A stretch of DNA of 64,000 bases from Acidobacteriota bacterium (lineage in GTDB: Bacteria; Acidobacteriota; JAAYUB01): contig JAGNHB010000002.1 in assembly GCA_018001935.1 (NCBI GenBank), forward strand, positions 124,001 through 188,000, read 5' to 3'. Each line of letters starts with the position of its first letter. Position 1 is the first letter of the stretch. The notes below the pieces were generated by a model. That model worked only from the letters and a program-made list of their open reading frames with translations. It did no database searches and was not told the origin of the DNA. Positions 1 through 8,448 of the stretch are shown here, one piece after another. The position numbers and the translations under genes were made by a program.

Positions 1-984
1 CAGCTCGGCGGCGTCCCCCCGGACGGTCCCGCTGCCGTGGGCCACCACCAGGCCCAGGTCGGCCGCCGTGCAGCCGGCGTCGTCCAGGGCCTGGGCGACG
101 GCTTCCCGCAGCCCACGCGCGGACGGCGCCAGGTTCTCGGAGCCGTCCACCGCGTTCCCGACGCCTTCCATGAGGGCCAGGATTTCGGCCCCGCGGGCCC
201 GGGCCGCCGGTTCCGGCTCCAGGAGGAGGCCGGCGGCGCCCTCCCCGGCGAGGAAGCCGTCCCGCCGGGCGTCGAAGGGGCGGAAGGAACGGCTTCCCTC
301 CCGGGCGGCGGAGAGCAGGCCCAGGCGGTCCAGTTCGTAGAGGGTGACGGGGTCAATCCAGCTCCCGCTGGCGGACACCAGCGCCAGGTCCGCCCGCCCG
401 GCCCGGACGGTGCGGAATGCCAACTCCAGGGCGTTCCCGCCGGCGGGAGAGTGGGCGGCCAGGCTGGTGCCGGGGCCCATGCACGCAAAGGCGGCCGTCA
501 GGAAGCTGAAGGGGTTGTTGTGGATGGACTCGAGGAGAAAGAAGGGGTTGACCTTCTCCAGCAGGGCCTGGTTGAGCGCCGCCGGGTCGAGACGGTCGAA
601 GCGCCCCCCGGAGGCTTCCCGGCAGGCCTCGTGAAGGAATTCGCACCCGGCGGAGGAGTGGTCGCCGGTGGCGGCGTAGAGGGACCGCCGGTGCGGCGGG
701 ACGGCGGCGGCGTCCGGCGCTCCCGCCATGGCCTCGCGCGCGCCCAGGTAGGCCAGGGTGCCCCCCCGGTTGAGAAACTTCGCCTGGGCCCGCTGCCTGG
801 GTGGAAGGTCCTCCGGGATGCCGACCCCGGGGACGCGCCCCACGCAGCCGGCCCAGGGGGGAAGCACCCCGGGGAGATCCGCGGCGAGGCCGGTCCGGCC
901 CGCCACCACTCCCGCCGCGTTCCCCGCGACGTCGGGCCCCAGGGCCGTGACGAGACCGGTCCCGGTGACGGCGACCCGGCTCAT
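1..984 (-). CDS. Beta-ketoacyl synthase-like protein (KAS/chain-length-factor type), 3' end cut by window edge
   Basis: The visible 328 residues follow the FabF/KAS II fold: start MSRVAVTGTGLVTALG, the GPGTSLAAHSPAGG segment around residues 171-183, FDARRDGFLAGEGAAG around 237-251, and VAHGSGT with the first catalytic-type His near residue 316. Aligned by eye without gaps to FabF, the nucleophilic Cys of the TACTSG motif falls on Ser179. This suggests a non-condensing partner, such as a chain-length factor or decarboxylase-type subunit, rather than an ordinary condensing enzyme. The ATG overlaps the stop of the upstream dehydratase gene (ATGA), so the two are co-translated, with FabG two genes upstream. 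The second catalytic His lies beyond the window. The family call is firm; the exact role is not. Confidence 0.85.
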   Translation of the reverse strand, partial: MSRVAVTGTGLVTALGPDVAGNAAGVVAGRTGLAADLPGVLPPWAGCVGRVPGVGIPEDLPPRQRAQAKFLNRGGTLAYLGAREAMAGAPDAAAVPPHRRSLYAATGDHSSAGCEFLHEACREASGGRFDRLDPAALNQALLEKVNPFFLLESIHNNPFSFLTAAFACMGPGTSLAAHSPAGGNALELAFRTVRAGRADLALVSASGSWIDPVTLYELDRLGLLSAAREGSRSFRPFDARRDGFLAGEGAAGLLLEPEPAARARGAEILALMEGVGNAVDGSENLAPSARGLREAVAQALDDAGCTAADLGLVVAHGSGTVRGDAAEL

Positions 985-1433
985 GCCCGGACCTCCTGCC
1001 GGACCAGGCGCTCGTAGAAGCGCCGCTGCACCTCGGGGTCCTCCAGTTTGTCCAGGGGCGTGAGGACACCCTCGAACTCCGTCTCCACCTTCTTTCGGCC
1101 GTCGACGGTGCAGGCGCCGCGGTAGACCCGACGATGCCCGGCCTCGCCGCGGACTTCCACCCGCAGGTCCACCCGGTCACCCGGGAGGGCGAAGCCGTAG
1201 AACCCGCTCCGGTGGAGCGTGTCCAGGAGGAACCAGTGGTGAAAGTCCGACCCGGCGGCCTCGAGCCAGCCCGCGAGCTGGACCAGGGCCTCGGTGAGGA
1301 GCATCCCCGGCATGACGGGGTTGCCCGGGAAGTGGAACTCCAGGACGTCCTCGCTCATGGCCACGTTTTTCACCCCGACGATGTGCTGCCCGGGCACGCA
1401 CTCGACAATCCGGTCGACCAGAAGGAATCTCAC
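981..1433 (-). CDS. FabZ/FabA-like 3-hydroxyacyl-ACP dehydratase (hotdog fold)
   Basis: About 150 residues with the FabZ signature HFPGNPVMPGMLLTEAL, which holds the catalytic His and the Glu of the hotdog dehydratase active site. It should dehydrate 3-hydroxyacyl-ACP in a fatty-acid or polyketide-like pathway. I chose the GTG at 1433 because GGAGG lies 5 nt upstream and the FabZ-like N-terminus (VRFLLVDRIVEC) begins there. The frame is open further upstream only through the antisense of fabG. The gene lies 32 bp after fabG and overlaps the ketosynthase start, so the three form one transcription unit. The C-terminal extension after the hotdog domain is short and charged. It could instead be an aryl-polyene-type dehydratase. 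Confidence 0.85.
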   Translation of the reverse strand: MRFLLVDRIVECVPGQHIVGVKNVAMSEDVLEFHFPGNPVMPGMLLTEALVQLAGWLEAAGSDFHHWFLLDTLHRSGFYGFALPGDRVDLRVEVRGEAGHRRVYRGACTVDGRKKVETEFEGVLTPLDKLEDPEVQRRFYERLVRQEVRA

Positions 1434-1465
1434 GGCAACCTCCAAGGAAGGCTGTAGGCTATAGG

Positions 1466-2221
1466 CTATCCCCCCACACTCATTCCCCCGTCGATCCCCA
1501 GGGCCTGGCCGGTGATGTAGTCGGCCAGGGGGGAGGCGAGGAAGACCACGGTGCGGGCCACGTCCTCCGGCTCGCCGAAGCGCCCCAGGGGGATCCGCTT
1601 GAGGATCTCGTCGCCGGCCCGCTGCCGGGCCCGGGCGCTCATGTCGGTGACGATCATCCCGGGGAGCACGGCGTTGACCTGGATCCCCTTGGGGGCCAAC
1701 TCCACCGCGCAGGCGCGGGTGAAGGAGACCAGGCCGCCCTTGGACGCGGCGTAGTTGGCCTGCCCCCGCACGCACTGCACCGCGGTGACGGACGCCACGT
1801 TGACGATCTTCCCGGCGTGCCGCGGCACCATGTAGGCCGCGGCGGCGCGCGCGCAGAGGAAGGCGCCCCGCAGGTTGACCGAGAGCACGCGGTCCCAGTC
1901 CACGATCCCCATGGCGCCGAGCAGGCTGTCCCGGATGATCCCGGCGTTGTAGACCAGGATGTCCAGGCGGCCCCGCCAGTCCGACAGCCGCTGGAAGAGG
2001 TCGTCGACGGGTTCCGGTTCGGAGACGTCCGCCTCGAACACCTCGGCGAAACCGCCCTTCCGGACGATCTCGTCCCGAACCGCCGCGGCCTGATCGGCCG
2101 ATTTGCGATAGTTGACCATCACGTGGGCCCCCGCTTCTGCCAGGGCCAGCGCGCAGGCCTTCCCGATGCCGCGGGAAGCCCCCGTGACCAGCGCGGTCTT
2201 TCCCGTCAAGTCGATCCGCAT
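1466..2221 (-). CDS. fabG: 3-oxoacyl-ACP reductase (SDR family)
   Basis: This 251-residue short-chain dehydrogenase has the Rossmann motif TGASRGIGKA near the N-terminus, the NAG structural motif (YNAGI), the catalytic Ser (NVASVTAV) and the YxxxK pair (YAASKGG). The C-terminal GQALGIDGGMSVGG is typical of FabG. It would reduce 3-oxoacyl-ACP with NADPH. The ATG at 2221 has a GGGGGAGAG ribosome site 6 nt upstream. Its neighbours, a dehydratase and a ketosynthase, complete a small fatty-acid/polyketide cassette, so this may be a pathway-specific FabG rather than the housekeeping copy. Confidence 0.92.
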   Translation of the reverse strand: MRIDLTGKTALVTGASRGIGKACALALAEAGAHVMVNYRKSADQAAAVRDEIVRKGGFAEVFEADVSEPEPVDDLFQRLSDWRGRLDILVYNAGIIRDSLLGAMGIVDWDRVLSVNLRGAFLCARAAAAYMVPRHAGKIVNVASVTAVQCVRGQANYAASKGGLVSFTRACAVELAPKGIQVNAVLPGMIVTDMSARARQRAGDEILKRIPLGRFGEPEDVARTVVFLASPLADYITGQALGIDGGMSVGG

Positions 2222-2286
2222 AGGCACTCTCCCCCGGTCACTGCCCGGTTCGCCGCCGTCGAAGGCCGGCCGACCGGTCGGATATT

Positions 2287-2844
2287 TTAACCCGGAATCC
2301 CCCCCGGGCCACCTGTTTTTCTCCGGGAGATGGTGCGGAGTTTGACGAGGTGGACCGTCACGGCGACCCCGACGCCGGCAAGAAGGGCCCGGGCCCACCC
2401 CGGCAGGGTGGCGAGGGCGACGGTGGCGCCCAGGGAAAGCCAGAGCGCGGCCAGGAGAAAAAGCCGGGCGCCCCGGGAGATGCCGTGGTAATCCCGGTAG
2501 TTCCGTATGAACTTCCCCAGGTGCCGGCTCTCGAGGAGCCAACGATGGCTCCGGGGTGCGGTGCGCAGGAAACAGGCGGCGGCCAGGAGGAGGAACGGGG
2601 TGGTGGGGAGGAGGGGCAGGAAGACCCCCAGGGCCCCCAGGACGACGCAGAGCCAGCCGGCGGCCCAAAGGAGCGCGCGGGCCAGAATCGAACAGGAATG
2701 AACAGGATGGGGTCGGCGATCAGCCCGTGCCTTCGATGGGGGTGAAAAACCTCCAGCCGTTGGGTCGCATTCTCCCCGTTCCCGCCCGGCACAATCCCCC
2801 GGCGAGAGGCCCGGTTCGTGTGGTTCGTGTGGTTCGTGGTTCAA
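2287..2844 (-). CDS. DUF454 (YbaN-like) inner-membrane protein with an uncertain or degraded 5' end
   Basis: From codon 53 (position 2688) onward the protein matches the DUF454/YbaN family: two hydrophobic helices around LGALGVFLPLLPTTPFLLL, the AACFLRTAPRSHRWLLES motif and a further helix pair. No ATG or GTG precedes the domain in frame; the only start is a TTG at 2844. The first ~52 codons of that frame are low-complexity and come from dispersed short repeats (GAACAGGA units at 2694-2711, GTTCGTGTG units near 2813-2841). The gene may have lost its original start to these repeats. Function of the family is unknown. Confidence 0.6.
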   Translation of the reverse strand: MNHEPHEPHEPGLSPGDCAGRERGECDPTAGGFSPPSKARADRRPHPVHSCSILARALLWAAGWLCVVLGALGVFLPLLPTTPFLLLAAACFLRTAPRSHRWLLESRHLGKFIRNYRDYHGISRGARLFLLAALWLSLGATVALATLPGWARALLAGVGVAVTVHLVKLRTISRRKTGGPGGIPG

Positions 2845-2902
2845 TTTCCGTGTATTTCGTTTTGTCCGCGGTCTGATCCGTGTTTATCCGTGCTCATCCG
2901 TG
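2690..2902. repeat. Cluster of short-period dispersed repeats (9-10 bp units)
   Basis: Three degenerate direct repeats lie close together: GAACAGGA twice at 2694-2711, GTTCGTGTG about three times at 2813-2841, and ATCCGTG three times at 10-bp spacing at 2875-2902. They sit upstream of, and run into, the DUF454 frame. Similar dispersed motifs recur elsewhere in this window between genes. No function can be read from them. Confidence 0.7.
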
Positions 2903-2919
2903 GTTTCGGGCGTCCATCC

Positions 2920-4998
2920 TCAGGACGACCGGTTGCCCTCGACGAGGTCCTTGGCCAGGTGCTGCGGCACGGGCTCGTAGCAGGCGAAGTGCATGGTGTA
3001 GGTGGCGCGGCCCTGGGTCAGCGAGCGCAGGTCGGTGGCGTACCCGAACATCTCGCCGAGGGGCACCCTCGCCGTGATGACCTGGGTGCTGCCGCGGTGC
3101 TCGAGGTTGGCGATCCGGCCCCGGCGGGCGTTCAGGTTCCCCATGACGTCGCCCATGTACTCGTCGGGCGTCACCACCTCCACCTTCATGATGGGCTCGA
3201 GCAGGATGGGCCCCGCGCGGCGGGCGCCCTCCTTGAACCCCATGGATCCGGCGATCTTGAACGCCATTTCCGAGGAGTCCACCTCGTGGTAGGTGCCGTC
3301 GAGGAGGGAGACCTTCAGGTCCACCATCTCGTACCCGGCCAGGATGCCCGTCTCCATGGCGTCCCGGATGCCCTTCTCCACGGCCGGGATGTACTCCCGG
3401 GGGATGGCCCCGCCCACGACCCGGTTCTCGAAAACGAAGCCGGACCCGGGTTCCAGGGGCTCCAGGCGAAGCTTCACGTGCCCGTACTGGCCGTGCCCGC
3501 CCGTCTGCCGGACGAAACGCCCCTCGGCGTCCACGGAGCGGGTGAGGGTCTCCCGGAGGGCCACCTGGGGGCGCCCGACGCGGGCGTCCACGGAGAACTC
3601 GCGCTGGAGGCGATCCACGATGATCTCGAGGTGAAGTTCACCCATGCCCGCGATGATGGTCTGCCCGGTCTCCTCGTCCACCTTCACCTTGAAGGTGGGG
3701 TCCTCGGCGGAGAGCTTGTTGAGGGCGGAGCCCATCCGGTCCATGTCGGCCTGGGTCCGGGGCTCGATGGCCACGGCGATGACCGGGGCGGGGAAATCGA
3801 TGGACTCCAGGATCACGGGCGCCTGCCGGTCGCAGACGGTGTCGCCCGTCCGCACGTTCTTGAGGCCCACGGCGGCGGCGATGTCCCCCGCCCAGACCTC
3901 CTCGATCTCCTCGCGCTTGTTGGCGTGCATCTTCAGGAGGCGGCCGATGCGCTCGTTGGCGCGCCGGGCCGGGTTGTACACCGACGTCCCCGAGGCCACC
4001 CGGCCGCTGTAGACGCGGAAGAAGGCCAGGGAGCCCACGTAGGGGTCCGTCATGATCTTGAAGACGAGGGCGGAGAAGGGCTCGTCGTCGGACGGCCGCC
4101 GCGCCGTGGTCGCGCCCCGGTCGTCGGTGCCCGACACGGGCGGGATGTCCAGGGGGGAGGGGAGGTAGTCCACCACGGCGTCCAGCAGGAACTGGACCCC
4201 CTTGTTCTTGAACGAGGCGCCGCAGGTGACCGGGACGAACTTCATCGCCAGGGTCCCCTTCCGAATGCACTCCGTCAACTCGGCCTCGCCGATCTCGCCG
4301 CCCTCGAGGTACCGCTCCATGACGGCCTCGTCCATCTCCACGGCGGTCTCCAGGAGGCGCTCCCGGTAGGTCTCGGCCTCCTCGCGCAGCTCCTCGGGGA
4401 TGTCGCGGACGTCGTAGCGGGCGCCCAGGCTGTCCCCCTCGTAGAAGGCGGCCTTCATCCGGACGAGGTCGATCACGCCGCGGAAGGTGTCCTCCCGGCC
4501 GATGGGGAGCTGGATGGCGAGGGGCCGGGCGTCGAGCCGGGCTTTCATCATGGCCATGCAGTTGACGAAATCGGCGCCGGTGCGGTCCATCTTGTTGACG
4601 AAGGCGATCCGGGGGACCCCGTAGCGGTCCGCCTGGCGCCAGACCGTCTCCGACTGGGGCTGGACCCCCCCGACGGCGCAGAAGACAGCGACGGCGCCGT
4701 CCAGGACCCGCAGGGAACGCTCCACCTCCGCGGTGAAGTCGACGTGGCCGGGGGTGTCGATGACGTTGACCCGGTGGTCACGCCAGAAGCAGGTCGTGGC
4801 GGCCGAGGTGATGGTGATGCCGCGCTCCTGTTCCTGCACCATCCAGTCCATGGTGGCGGTGCCGGCGTCCACTTCGCCGATGCGGTGGGTGATCCCGGTG
4901 TAGAAGAGGATCCGCTCAGTGGTCGTGGTCTTGCCCGCGTCGATGTGGGCCATGATCCCGATGTTGCGGGTCTTTTCCAGGGAGGTCGTTCGTGCCAT
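2920..4998 (-). CDS. fusA: Elongation factor G
   Basis: This 692-residue translational GTPase catalyses ribosome translocation. It has the P-loop [14 protein letters not shown], the switch-II motif DTPGHVDF and [10 protein letters not shown], followed by the domain II-V sequence typical of bacterial EF-G. Length is normal. The ATG at 4998 has AGGAGTGA upstream. It follows rpsL and rpsG on the same strand, the classical str order, but a strong intrinsic terminator lies between rpsG and fusA, so part of its expression may come from its own promoter. No tuf gene follows in the window. Confidence 0.98.
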   Translation of the reverse strand: MARTTSLEKTRNIGIMAHIDAGKTTTTERILFYTGITHRIGEVDAGTATMDWMVQEQERGITITSAATTCFWRDHRVNVIDTPGHVDFTAEVERSLRVLDGAVAVFCAVGGVQPQSETVWRQADRYGVPRIAFVNKMDRTGADFVNCMAMMKARLDARPLAIQLPIGREDTFRGVIDLVRMKAAFYEGDSLGARYDVRDIPEELREEAETYRERLLETAVEMDEAVMERYLEGGEIGEAELTECIRKGTLAMKFVPVTCGASFKNKGVQFLLDAVVDYLPSPLDIPPVSGTDDRGATTARRPSDDEPFSALVFKIMTDPYVGSLAFFRVYSGRVASGTSVYNPARRANERIGRLLKMHANKREEIEEVWAGDIAAAVGLKNVRTGDTVCDRQAPVILESIDFPAPVIAVAIEPRTQADMDRMGSALNKLSAEDPTFKVKVDEETGQTIIAGMGELHLEIIVDRLQREFSVDARVGRPQVALRETLTRSVDAEGRFVRQTGGHGQYGHVKLRLEPLEPGSGFVFENRVVGGAIPREYIPAVEKGIRDAMETGILAGYEMVDLKVSLLDGTYHEVDSSEMAFKIAGSMGFKEGARRAGPILLEPIMKVEVVTPDEYMGDVMGNLNARRGRIANLEHRGSTQVITARVPLGEMFGYATDLRSLTQGRATYTMHFACYEPVPQHLAKDLVEGNRSS

Positions 4999-5070
4999 CT
5001 GTCACTCCTGATCGCGGGGGGCAATCCGGCTAGCGGTCCCCACCCGTGGCCGGGAGGGGCGGCTCCGGAC

Positions 5071-5103
5071 AAAAAGAATGCAGTCCGCCCGCGGACTGCA
5101 TTC
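5071..5103 (-). terminator. Intrinsic terminator between rpsG and fusA
   Basis: A perfect 13-bp inverted repeat (arms 5076-5088 and 5091-5103, only two bases between) is followed on the minus strand by five T residues (5075-5071). It begins 28 bp after the rpsG stop and ends 72 bp before the fusA start. This is a textbook Rho-independent terminator in the direction of transcription and would terminate or attenuate rpsL-rpsG read-through into fusA. Confidence 0.85.
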
Positions 5104-5130
5104 GCATCGTCGACAAGCTTGGGGGGGATA

Positions 5131-5601
5131 CTACCAGCGAAAATGGGCGAAGGCCTTGTTGGCCTCGGCCATCTTGTGGGTGTCCTCACGCTTCTTGATG
5201 GTGGCGCCGCGCTCGTTGAAAGCGTCCATGAATTCGGCGGCCAGCCGTTCGGCCATGGTCTTCTCGCCGCGGCCGCGGGAGTAGCCGATCAGCCAGCGGA
5301 TGGCCAGCGACTGCTGCCGCTCCGACCGGACTTCCACCGGGACCTGGTAGTTGGAGCCGCCCACGCGCCGGGACTTGACCTCCATCAGGGGCTTGGCGTT
5401 CTGGAGGGCGCGCTTGAACACCTTGAGGGGCTCGTCTTTCATCTTCTTGGCGATGATCTCCATGGCGTCGTAGAAAATGCCTTCGGCCGTGGTCTTCTTG
5501 CCGCGGGTCATCATGCAGTTGATGAACTTCGTCACGACCTCGCTGTTGTAGACCGGGTCGGGCTGCACGGCGCGCTTGGGAACTTCTCTTCTTCTCGGCA
5601 T
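5131..5601 (-). CDS. rpsG: 30S ribosomal protein S7
   Basis: This 156-residue protein starts [20 protein letters not shown] and contains [20 protein letters not shown] and [20 protein letters not shown], all diagnostic of S7, the primary 16S rRNA-binding protein that nucleates the 30S head. The length matches the family. It lies 18 bp downstream of rpsL with its own ribosome site (GAGGGAGAAGG), consistent with co-transcription. Confidence 0.98.
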   Translation of the reverse strand: MPRRREVPKRAVQPDPVYNSEVVTKFINCMMTRGKKTTAEGIFYDAMEIIAKKMKDEPLKVFKRALQNAKPLMEVKSRRVGGSNYQVPVEVRSERQQSLAIRWLIGYSRGRGEKTMAERLAAEFMDAFNERGATIKKREDTHKMAEANKAFAHFRW

Positions 5602-5619
5602 GATCCTTCTCTCCCTCGG

Positions 5620-6018
5620 TTATTTCTTGGCTGCGGCAGCCGCGCCTTTCTTGGGCCGCTTGGTGCCGTACTTGGAACGGGACTGGTTGCGTTTCTCGAC
5701 GCCGCCGCAGTCGAGCGTTCCGCGGATGATGTGGTAGCGGACGCCGGGGAGGTCCTTCACGCGGCCTCCGCGGACCAGGACGATGTTGTGCTCCTGCAGA
5801 GAGTGCCCCTCGCCGGGAATGTAGGTGGTGATCTCGATACCGTTGGTGAGGCGCACGCGGGCCACCTTGCGCAAGGCCGAGTTGGGCTTCTTGGGCGTGG
5901 TGGTGTACACGCGCGTGCACACGCCCCGCCGCTGCGGGCAGTCCTGAAGGGCGGGCGCCTTGGTCTTCGTTTTCACCTTTTCCCGGCTATGCCTTACCAA
6001 TTGATTGATTGTGGGCAC
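5620..6018 (-). CDS. rpsL: 30S ribosomal protein S12
   Basis: This 132-residue protein begins [20 protein letters not shown] and carries the decoding-site motif [15 protein letters not shown], with Lys at the position corresponding to K43 (the streptomycin-sensitive wild-type residue), plus [20 protein letters not shown]. It ends with an Ala/Lys-rich tail. It is the first gene of the str-type cluster, with a TTGACA-N17-TAACGT promoter about 65 bp upstream. Confidence 0.98.
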   Translation of the reverse strand: MPTINQLVRHSREKVKTKTKAPALQDCPQRRGVCTRVYTTTPKKPNSALRKVARVRLTNGIEITTYIPGEGHSLQEHNIVLVRGGRVKDLPGVRYHIIRGTLDCGGVEKRNQSRSKYGTKRPKKGAAAAAKK

Positions 6019-6083
6019 GTTCTGACTCCTTTCGCGTATTTGGGCCCGGTCCCGCCGATGGCAATCGACGCCGGAGCCTGCGA

Positions 6084-6112
6084 ACGTTACCAGAATGACC
6101 GGTTCTTGTCAA
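6084..6112 (-). promoter_or_regulatory. Sigma70-type promoter for rpsL-rpsG
   Basis: On the minus strand, TTGACA (6112-6107) and TAACGT (6089-6084) are separated by 17 bp. The predicted start of transcription is about 60 bp before the rpsL ATG. The -35 box is a perfect consensus; the -10 is weaker. Confidence 0.7.
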
Positions 6113-6151
6113 GGGGGTAATTGCCCCTCGCCCCACTTTGTCAAAATCCCT

Positions 6152-6180
6152 TTGCCGTCCTTCCGGCCTCGTGCTATAGT
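6152..6180 (+). promoter_or_regulatory. Sigma70-type promoter for the RDD/zinc-ribbon protein
   Basis: TTGCCG (6152-6157), a 17-bp spacer and TATAGT (6175-6180) lie 30 bp upstream of the ATG at 6210. The same TATAGT -10 occurs before ileS and dsrC in this window. Confidence 0.6.
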
Positions 6181-6209
6181 GCAACCCATATTCTGGCGCG
6201 GAGACCACC

Positions 6210-8315
6210 ATGGATCCAGAGTTACTCAATACAAAAGTGTACCTGATCAAGACCCGGACCATCCCCCCCGGCTTCTCGCTTCAGATCCACCACTGCCGGT
6301 GGGTCAGCCCCCGTCCGAACGAGCTGCGGGTCGACAAGCGCATCGACATCCCCTACGTCAACATGATCTTCATCGAGGCCCACATCAAGGGCGACCCCGT
6401 GACGGGCGAGCGTTTCCTGGACCTCGGGGTGGTCGGCTTCCCCAAGCTGATCCGGATGCCCTTCTCCTCCCTCTCGCCCAACGAGTTCCGCTTCCCCAGC
6501 AAGAACGTGGACCAGAACGTTCGGCACACCGCCCTGGAGATCATCAAGGCCGGCCGGGTTTTTTCCATGGGCGAGGAGATGTTCCACTTCCTGACGGGGA
6601 AACCCATCCTCACCCTGGAGAACCAGACCATGGTGGACGCCCACGTGCGCTCCCTCATCTCCCTGGTGAAGGACAAGCTCCCCTTCCGGTGCAACACGTG
6701 CAAGAAGTTCCTCTGGATCAACATCACCAAGCTGCCCGACAAGCCCACCAAGGCCCGCTGCCCCGCCTGTTCCAACCTCCTCCAGGTGGAGACGCCCGCA
6801 GGGCTGGACCTCAACCTCAAGCGCTACCTCGAGGAGGAGGCGGAGCGGTCCGGGAAGACCGGCGACGTATTGCTCTCCCTCACCGGCGAGATCCGCACCC
6901 GGGACTCCACGACCGGCGAGCTGCGCTCGTCCACGGGGCCGGTGAAGTCCCCCCGCTCCCTCTCGGAAACGGGGCAGGTGGCCTCCATCGACCTGGACAT
7001 CGACAGCATCCTGGGCATCGTGTCCGAGCCCGTCCCCGCGCCGGCGAAACCCGCCCCGCCGCCGCAGGCCCCGAAGGAGAGCGTCGCGGACATCGACTAC
7101 GCCGGTCTCGCGGACGAACTCGGGATTTCCTCGCCCGAGCCCGTCGATGCCGGGACCCCCGCGAACGTGAAGGCGGGCGAGATCGACTATGCCGGCATCG
7201 CCGACGAACTCGGGATCTCCGCCCCGGCCGCGGCCGAGGCCGCCCCGCCGCCCGCCCGGGCCGCCGCGGGACCGGCCAGGGGGCCGTACGTCCCGCCCGC
7301 CGGCATCGACCTGGACGAGGACTTCTTCAAGGAGATCCTGCCGGTCGAGCCCTCCGCCGCCGCCGCCCCCGACGAGAACGCCCCGGCCAAACTGTCGGAG
7401 GACGCGGGCGTGGAGGACGACGGGATCCTCCGGGAACTGACCCAGGGCGTCTCGGGCACCAAGGTGTGCCACGTCTGCGGCGCGGACGTCGGGTCCGAAA
7501 AGGTCTGCCCCAGCTGTTTCGCCGAACAGGTGGACTCCCTGTCCTTCGACGACTACCAGCCGTCGGAGGAGGGGCAATTCGAGATCCGCCTGAAAGAGGA
7601 CCCCCGCCCGAAGGCGCACGGACCGGAGGCCGCCCCCGCCCCGGCCGCGGAAGAGGGCGGCGGCCCCGAGAAGGGCAAGGCCAAGGAGGAAACCAAAGCC
7701 CCGTACTGGGAGGAACCGGTCTGGTCGGTGAAGATCGGCAGCGACGTCTACACGGACCTGAACATCGTCACCATCGAGGAGTGGATCCTGGGCGGCTCGG
7801 TGATCGAGTCGGACCAGGTCCGCAAGGGGGACGCCCGCTGGATGCCGGTGAACACGGTCCCCTACTTCCAGGAGGCCGTGAAGAAGAAGAAACACAGCGT
7901 CCCGCTGGACAAGGACGCCGACGGGCTCTACACCCCCGCCTCGCCCACGGACCGGATGAAGGCTTTCTGCATCGACCTCCCCATCCTGGCGGCCCTGGAA
8001 GGCCTGGGATACCTGGGCGCCACCCTGGCCGTCGCGGACTGGGGGACGGTCGGCCACTGCTGCCTCGGGGCCATCCTTCCGATCCTCCTTCTGGCCGTGT
8101 CGGAAGGCAAGTTCGGCGCAACACCCGGGAAGAAACTCTCGCAGATCATGGTCGTCAACATGAAGGGGCACCGGATCGGCATTTTGCCGGCCCTCTTCCG
8201 GACCCTGCTGCGCGTCGGCACCCTGGGCTTCGGTTTCCTCCTGGGGGTGTGGGGCCGCTACGGGCAGACGTTCTACGACAAGGCGCTCCGCTGCTTCGTC
8301 GTCAACGTGGAGTGA
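6210..8315 (+). CDS. Multi-domain protein: N-terminal unknown domain, two zinc ribbons, GYF_2-like segment, C-terminal RDD membrane domain
   Basis: This 701-residue protein starts with a PilZ-sized unrecognised domain, followed by a zinc ribbon (CNTCKKF...CPACSN, about residues 166-192). An acidic Pro/Ala-rich linker follows, holding two copies of DIDYAGLADELGIS or DYAGIADELGIS. A second zinc ribbon is CHVCGADVGSEKVCPSC, near residue 425. A segment around WSVKIGSDVYTDLNIVTIEEW resembles a GYF_2/DUF4339 module. The C-terminus (SPTDRMKAFCIDLPILAAL onward) is an RDD transmembrane domain with the basic/acidic pair typical of that family. It is likely an inner-membrane protein with a large cytosolic sensor or scaffold part. 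Start supported by GGAG 8 nt upstream. Function unknown. Confidence 0.85.
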   Translation: MDPELLNTKVYLIKTRTIPPGFSLQIHHCRWVSPRPNELRVDKRIDIPYVNMIFIEAHIKGDPVTGERFLDLGVVGFPKLIRMPFSSLSPNEFRFPSKNVDQNVRHTALEIIKAGRVFSMGEEMFHFLTGKPILTLENQTMVDAHVRSLISLVKDKLPFRCNTCKKFLWINITKLPDKPTKARCPACSNLLQVETPAGLDLNLKRYLEEEAERSGKTGDVLLSLTGEIRTRDSTTGELRSSTGPVKSPRSLSETGQVASIDLDIDSILGIVSEPVPAPAKPAPPPQAPKESVADIDYAGLADELGISSPEPVDAGTPANVKAGEIDYAGIADELGISAPAAAEAAPPPARAAAGPARGPYVPPAGIDLDEDFFKEILPVEPSAAAAPDENAPAKLSEDAGVEDDGILRELTQGVSGTKVCHVCGADVGSEKVCPSCFAEQVDSLSFDDYQPSEEGQFEIRLKEDPRPKAHGPEAAPAPAAEEGGGPEKGKAKEETKAPYWEEPVWSVKIGSDVYTDLNIVTIEEWILGGSVIESDQVRKGDARWMPVNTVPYFQEAVKKKKHSVPLDKDADGLYTPASPTDRMKAFCIDLPILAALEGLGYLGATLAVADWGTVGHCCLGAILPILLLAVSEGKFGATPGKKLSQIMVVNMKGHRIGILPALFRTLLRVGTLGFGFLLGVWGRYGQTFYDKALRCFVVNVE

Positions 8316-8319
8316 CCCC

Positions 8320-8374
8320 GTTTACGCTCGCGGGTTTCCCCGCCTCCGGGCGCGGGGAACCCGCAAGCGTAAAC
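8320..8374. terminator. Long imperfect hairpin after the RDD gene (likely 3' end or terminator)
   Basis: An inverted repeat with arms 8320-8343 and 8352-8374 has one mismatch and one single-base bulge over 24 bp. It begins 5 bp after the stop codon. There is no clear T-run after it, so it could be a terminator of the U-poor type or an RNA-stabilising 3' hairpin. The next promoter lies 8 bp further on. Confidence 0.6.
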
Positions 8375-8381
8375 GCCTTCG

Positions 8382-8410
8382 TTTACTTTTCCCGGAAAAT
8401 CCGGTATAGT
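8382..8410 (+). promoter_or_regulatory. Sigma70-type promoter for ileS
   Basis: TTTACT (8382-8387), 17 bp and TATAGT (8405-8410) place transcription start near 8417. This argues against the in-frame GTG at 8425, which has no ribosome site and would leave almost no leader. Confidence 0.65.
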
Positions 8411-8448
8411 GCCACCCCGTCATTTTGGGAGCGCCAAGGAGCATGCGC

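Noticed and set aside
8425-8448. Upstream GTG start for ileS
   Set aside because: It has no ribosome site and lies about 8 nt from the predicted transcription start; AAGGAG supports the ATG at 8449.
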